This document shows, one piece after another, positions 59,059 to 64,000 of a stretch of DNA of 64,000 nt. The stretch comes from Cordia subcordata (lineage: Eukaryota > Streptophyta > Magnoliopsida > Boraginales > Cordiaceae). The notes under the pieces are model-generated. The model ran no database searches. It had not been told where the DNA came from and saw only the letters and a list, made by a program, of their open reading frames with translations. Both the position numbers and the translations under genes were made by a program. Where the stretch lies: contig JAPTOF010000005.1 of assembly GCA_028554755.1 (NCBI GenBank), positions 7,139,501 to 7,203,500 on the forward strand, written 5' to 3'. Each line of letters starts with the position of its first letter. Within the stretch, counting starts at the first letter, position 1.

Positions 59059-59496
59059 TTAGCACCTTCTCACTCAGGACCTATTAGTCTCAAATTTGAG
59101 TTATCAATAAAAGTAGGTGGAAAACTACTATTAAATTTTTTTGAAAAAACGAATCTAAACAAATTTTCAATGTTGCAAGATACTTAAATATGATAAAATT
59201 ATTAATACAACAATTTGTTTTCAACCTTGATACCTAATTAAATAAGTGCGTTTACTTAAACTTGGACTCCATCACAAACTTAAATTCAAAATAAACCACA
59301 AAAAATTTTAAAAAATAATTATATTATCACTTTATCGCTAATAATTTAATTTAAAATATTTATAATATTACTAGATATTTCAAATTATACATATTTAAAA
59401 GATATATGTGTGTGTTTAATAATAATAAAAATCATAATTACGTAAACAATTTATAATTATTATAATTTTCTCGCAATATTATTTACACAATGTCGT

Positions 59497-60924
59497 GAGA
59501 TAATGACCAATTTAACTATATTTTATAACTTTTACACCAAAATAACCATCTTCTAAAAAAAACGAGTAAAATAACTACTTTACGATACTTTGTATTTTGA
59601 AGACACGAAGTTCTAATAAAAACACCGTGACTTGGCTAACACACGTGAAAAAGCAACCACATAAGCAGATGATTAGACTTTGTGTCTTCGTGTCTTCAGG
59701 ACACGAAGTGTCGTCTTTTATTTTTTCTTTTTTCCCATGACACACTAATGTGGTGTGCATAATTTGTAATTTCAATAATAATTTTTAAATAATAACAATA
59801 TATGAATTAAATAAATAAAATAAAAAATGTTAATAAAAATTAAATAATTTAACATTGAAATTATTAAAAAGTAAAAAACCTAAAAATTAGAAAAATTAAT
59901 ATTAAAATTATTAAAAATTTTAAAAAAATGAAATTGAAAATTTTAAAATTTTAAAAATTGAAAACCAAAAATTAAAAAATTTAACATTAGAATAATTAAA
60001 AAAAGTTTATAATTTAGTGTTATCACATATTTTAAAAATTAATATATCTTTGTAAGGTTTACAGTTCAACATTTATATATTATTTCATTGCTCTTCTGAT
60101 GATAAATATTTTACAGTGCATACCTCTACTAAGTTTGTTTTTCTTTGTCTTATCATTCCTTGTGATTTTTTGTAACATAGGTAAGATGCCTCTTGGATTC
60201 AAAAGTTGCTTATCTAAGAAACAAGGAAGTTCTATATTAGTCTATGGTGATAATATTTTTGACAAATATCAACATGGTGAATTATATTAATAACAAACAT
60301 AACAATAAAATTAGTGAATTAGGACAAAAAGTAGAACAACAAAATTAGTGACATAATGCTTAACGTCACCAAGTTGCCCTTTATTTTTCTTTTTAGCACA
60401 CTAATTTTGTAATTTTAATAATATTTTTAATCAAAAAATTAAAAATAAACATTCATGAATTAAAAAATAAAAATTACGAAACTTAAATTTGTTATTAGCT
60501 CATATTTTTTTATTTAACTCTTTCCCTTTTCAATACTTTTTTATTTCAATTTTCTATCCTTTTAAAAAAATTAATTTCAATTTTTATTCTCCTTTCGATT
60601 TTTTGTTTAAAATTTTTTTGCCTTTTTTAAAAAATTCAAATAAAAAACTAAAAAGAAAAAAAAATAAAAAGTATTTAAAAGCACCAAAAAAATAATATTG
60701 AACTTTGTGTCTTGAAGACATTAAATTTAACTTTGTGTCTTGAAAATACTAAGTCTACGTGAAATAATATATCACATCAATCAATGCCATATCAACATAA
60801 TTAAACTCAATTTCACGTCTTCAAAACACTAAGTTGAAAAATTAGTTATTTTATTCGTTAATTTTGAAATATTGCTATTTTAAGTATATTAATTTTAAAA
60901 ATTGGTTATTTAACTCGTTATCTC
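59497..60924. mobile_element. MULE-like element ending 76 bp upstream of the UMPS ATG
   Basis: Inverted arms of about 115 bp: left starts GAGATAATGACC and includes CGAGTAAAATAACTA and TTTTGAAGACACGAAG. The reverse complement of the right end starts GAGATAACGAG and includes CGAATAAAATAACTA and TTTTGAAGACGTGAAA. The flanks CAATGTCGT (59488-59496) and CAATGTCTT (60925-60933) match at 8 of 9 bases, a likely 9-bp duplication. The core is AT-rich. A short ORF piece at 60186-60287 matches nothing firmly. Confidence 0.75.
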
Positions 60925-61000
60925 CAATGTCTTCGTTGTCTTCTTCTCTCTACACAACCACCTGACACATCATCATCGTCATCATCATCAACAGACAACA

Positions 61001-61440
61001 ATGGAGTCCTTAGTCCTCAAACTCCACGAAATCTCGGCCGTCAAATTCGGGCAATTCAAGCTCAAATCAGGCATCTCCTCACCAATCTACATAGACCTCC
61101 GCCTCATCGTATCATACCCAACCCTCCTCTCCCAAGTCTCCAAAACCCTAATCTCCACCCTCCCTCCTTCCGCCACCTACGACGTCGTCTGCGGCGTCCC
61201 CTACACCGCCCTCCCCATCGCCACCGTCGTCTCCGTCTCCCACAACGTGCCCATGCTCATGCGCCGTAAAGAGGTCAAGGAATACGGCACGGCGAGGGCC
61301 ATTGAAGGCGTGTTCGAAGCTGGCCAGACTTGTCTGGTTGTTGAAGACCTCGTTACTTCGGGCGCTTCGGTTCTCGAGACCGGCGCGCCGCTCCGGGCTG
61401 CTGGCTTGAAGGTTACTGACGCCGTTGTTATGATTGATAG
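61001..61440 (+). CDS. UMPS: Uridine 5'-monophosphate synthase (UMPS), exon 1, partial gene
   Basis: UMPS is the bifunctional last step of de novo pyrimidine synthesis. An N-terminal orotate phosphoribosyltransferase (OPRT) turns orotate and PRPP into OMP, and a C-terminal OMP decarboxylase makes UMP. Only the OPRT part is here: 146 full codons and two bases of the next, ending at AG/GTAAGTG (donor at 61441). The start [19 protein letters not shown] fits the OPRT N-terminus. [12 protein letters not shown] is the substrate-side loop, [12 protein letters not shown] the core strand region, and [11 protein letters not shown] the catalytic-loop region with its lysines. VVEDLVTSG at residues 113-121 is the PRPP-binding motif. 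No second OPRT exon and no decarboxylase exon was recognised up to base 64000, so intron 1 is at least 2.56 kb. The exon is strikingly GC-rich (C-ending codons) within an AT-rich setting. A MULE-like element ends 76 bp upstream of the start codon. Confidence 0.93.
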
Positions 61441-61859
61441 GTAAGTGTTGCTTATTTGTTGGCTTGTTATTTGAAATGAAGTCTTGACGTAACGGTAAAG
61501 TTGGTAAAGTTGTCGCCTTTTATTTGAAGTGGAGTCTTGGCGTAACGGTAAAGTTGTCGCGTTATTAAAGGCACTGGTTATGTTGTGGAAATATTCTATT
61601 ATCATTCGTTAAAGTTTAGGTAAGCTTATAAGTTTGCTTGTAAGTCAAAAGAAGAAAAGAAAAGAATTGACATGTTTGGTAAGAGCAGTTATAAATCACT
61701 CTTAGGAGATTATAAGTGGCTTTTAGGAGCTCACAGTTAGAAAATAAGCAGTCAAGTTTGACCATTTATAAAAATATTTTTACTCTTCAAAAATTTAACA
61801 AATTTATAATATAATCACTCTCGCTTAGCATTAATTAGTGAAATATCTTCTTTTTAGAT

Positions 61860-62113
61860 GTTTAGTCAATTTTTCTAATGGATGCAACGTTGTACTCGTT
61901 AAAATTAATTAAATAATTTTATTAATTAAATGATTTTATGTATATTTTTAGTCATTATCACATTAAATATAACCCGCTGTTGAAAGAATTTATCATTTGA
62001 AACGATAAATTTAGTGCTTGAATGATTGGAAATGGTAAATATTCATATTAATGGAAATATTAATATAACATTTAACGCGTGTAATGTTACACTCCCTAGA
62101 AGGATGGACTAAC
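61860..62113. mobile_element. Small fold-back element in UMPS intron 1
   Basis: Inverted arms of roughly 45 bp: the left arm contains TCTAATGGATGCAACGTTGT, and the right arm (reverse-complemented) contains TCTAGGGAGTGTAACATTAC. No clear duplication was found at the borders. A related end (TTTAACGAGTGCAATATTAC) occurs at 2624-2658. Confidence 0.5.
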
Positions 62114-62575
62114 TAACATTGTTACTTAAAGATGACTTATATATCAAACATGCGAAAAGCTTATAAAGACATATCATCCAAAACATAGCTTTTTTATCAT
62201 TGGCTTATATAAGCGCTTAGAAATAAGCAAAGTCAAATGGGCCATTAAAGTGGGTCCGACCTTTTCTCTGCGCAGATATAGCACAAATACTGTGCATTGG
62301 ACGACCCTTTATTGGTTCTTTTTATTAGTAGTGACAATTGTACATTGCTTGAAACACAATGGATAATGGCTTGATGCTTTTGCTTGTGCATTTCCCTGGT
62401 TAGTGTGTTTATAAATTGCATTTTGCTTATTTATTATTGGAGAGGTGCAACTTCCGATGCACAATGTACTGTACATATTTATGTATTTAATTGTCTAGTA
62501 TTAGTAATTCAATAAAGTTACAACTCTTGCTGTGCAATGTAGAATGCTTTATTTTGCTGTCAGTGAGCTTATTAA

Positions 62576-62806
62576 GGGCATGTTGGGATTGGCTTTTTTT
62601 CATGGAAAAACATTTGTTTTCCTGAAAGAAGAATATGTTTTTTATAATAAGTATTTGGATCAGATTGTAAAAAATAAAGCTGAAACTCTAAAAAGGAAAA
62701 ACTCAATTTCAGCTTGTTTTGAGTGAGAAATCCTAACTTTCTCAAAAAAACATATTTTTCAAAAGTTTTGAAGCTGTTTTGAAAAAAAGCCAATCCAAAC
62801 AAGCTC
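62576..62806. mobile_element. Tourist-like MITE in UMPS intron 1
   Basis: Starts GGGCATGTTGGGATTGGC and ends GCCAATCCAAACAAGCTC, inverted. TAA/TTA lies at the left border and TTA at 62807-62809. The fold-back interior is A/T-tract rich. Confidence 0.8.
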
Positions 62807-64000
62807 TTAGGCACACCTCTGGTAGGATACCGTACAAGAATTTGATGTTTATGATGGACAGGTCCTCAATTTATTAATTATTGAGTTTGATTACGTACTA
62901 CTAGCAATGTGGTAACGATACAACTCTTTTAACGTAATACGTGAGGCCCTGTTGTTAATGCTTGTACATTCTACAGTAAGTGTGGTACATTAGACTGTAA
63001 GTGTGTTTACGCTCACCTGTCATCAATAATTTGGTATTGTAAGAAAGGGACACCTTTTGAAGCAGGGTGTTAAACTATGAAATGATTGAACTGCAAAGCA
63101 TGTGATTCTTTTGTGTTAATGTATGGTCTGTTAGTAGCAAGTGCAGTAAAGTTACAACTGTTGAAGGCGTAATGTACAAGGCGTCGATGTTTTTCTTGTG
63201 CATTATGCCGTCATTGTGTTTATGATCTATTAATTTGATTACCTTTATTAGTATTGCCAGAAGGTATAACTTTTGAAGTGCAGTATACAACTACTATGAT
63301 GTTTAAAGCGCAAACAATGTGATTCTTGTGTGTTAGGTATTGTTGTGTCATGCGCAAAGACTACAGATGTGGCTTGTTGTGCATTAGTGTGCGTGTGTGA
63401 ATAAAGTGCACTTCAGCATGAACAAGAAATTTTCTTTTCTTTTCCTTACTGAAAGATAAGTTTGGTGCTGTTAATCTAATCTATGTTGCTATCCCATCAA
63501 AGGATCCATTTATTTGCATGACAAGTCTGAGTTCAGGAAAAGATACGAATCTTTGACACTTTAAATTGAAAAAATGAAAAATTGTTAAATTGCAAGGTAG
63601 GTTTCTTGTATTCTATCAAAAGATCCGTTTGTTTGTAGGACAATTTTGAAGTTTCATATTTTTATCTCGGAATTATGCATATGCTATATACAGTTCTTAA
63701 TTTGAAAGTTTTATAGATGATTTTAATAATTTTGCAATGTCATGTCCCCATATCCGAGTTTGAAGTCAAGATACTTGTTTGATGAGTTGTAGCATCGAAA
63801 TGTTTGACAATTTCTATGTTTGACACTCATCTATATCCATGTCTGGTGCTCGTGTCTAGAGTCCAATTCACATAGAGTCTTATTGATTTAGACAGTGTCT
63901 GGTGCCCTATGTATCACCTTGTTTCTTTGGTTTTATTAGCTTATTTAGTTATTATACTTTGTTCCTTATTTGTGCATCAGTTACTTGAAAAGTTGGTAAG

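Larger units (their letters stand above)
61441..64000 (+). other. UMPS intron 1 (incomplete, runs off the window)
   Basis: The intron begins GTAAGTG after codon AG/. It contains an imperfect direct repeat near 61475-61560 (two copies of a GTCTTG...CGTAACGGTAAAGTTG unit), a fold-back element at 61860-62113 and a Tourist-like MITE at 62576-62806. Nothing coding was recognised in the rest. Confidence 0.7.

Noticed and set aside
60186..60287. Short peptide SKKQGSSILVYGDNIFD that faintly recalls a FLYWCH-like pattern
   Set aside because: Too short, key Cys/His residues are absent, and it lies in AT-rich transposon DNA.
61201..61605. 134-codon minus-strand ORF opposite UMPS
   Set aside because: Shadow of the GC-rich UMPS exon; it has no recognisable domain.

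Overview
The window is nuclear DNA from a flowering plant, very probably a eudicot. It is AT-rich, its genes are split by long AT-rich introns with GT/AG borders, and the space between genes is packed with plant-type transposon relics (MULE, hAT, Tourist/Harbinger MITEs, Helitron, TRIM, LINE tail). I could not fix the species. No bacterial operon, CRISPR array, rRNA or convincing tRNA gene is visible.

Four protein-coding genes can be built from the sequence. (1) FY, minus strand, 22942 to 8031: 18 coding exons, 753 codons, the WD40 subunit of the pre-mRNA cleavage/polyadenylation machinery that partners FCA in flowering-time control. (2) SRR1, plus strand, 38284 to 39117: one coding exon, 277 codons, a light-signalling/circadian-clock protein. 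(3) An AGD11-type ARF-GAP with a C-terminal C2 domain, minus strand, 49685 to 40444: 9 coding exons, 404 codons. (4) The first coding exon of UMP synthase (UMPS), plus strand, 61001 to 61440, whose intron 1 runs off the right edge. All exon joins keep frame and have GT/AG borders. These genes do not form a pathway together. FY and SRR1 both influence flowering time but by different routes.

Layout. 1-7700: gene-poor, with Helitron-, hAT- and Tourist-like relics, a short proline-rich relic with a TATA-like box, and an unassigned GC-richer island. 7800-23050: FY, with a TRIM retroelement in intron 12 and a minisatellite in intron 1. 23387-24270: an 884-bp hAT element just upstream of FY. 24300-37000: repeat desert with a minisatellite, a truncated LINE, a Tourist element and a probable old hAT element (32504-36869) holding a Helitron and TRIM pieces. 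37050-39120: SRR1 with Tourist MITEs on both sides. 40444-49685: AGD11-like gene with a TRIM in intron 6. 51745-55390: a decayed Mutator-like element with transposase remnants. 56481-57360: a non-autonomous MULE with a G-rich core. 59497-60924: a third MULE-like element ending 76 bp before the UMPS start codon. 61001-64000: UMPS exon 1 and part of intron 1, which carries two small inverted-repeat elements.

I found no clearly new biological system. The strongest observations are the transposons with recognisable target-site duplications: a MULE abutting the UMPS start, a G-rich MULE with a perfect 9-bp duplication, an hAT upstream of FY, and TRIMs inside the FY and AGD11 introns.
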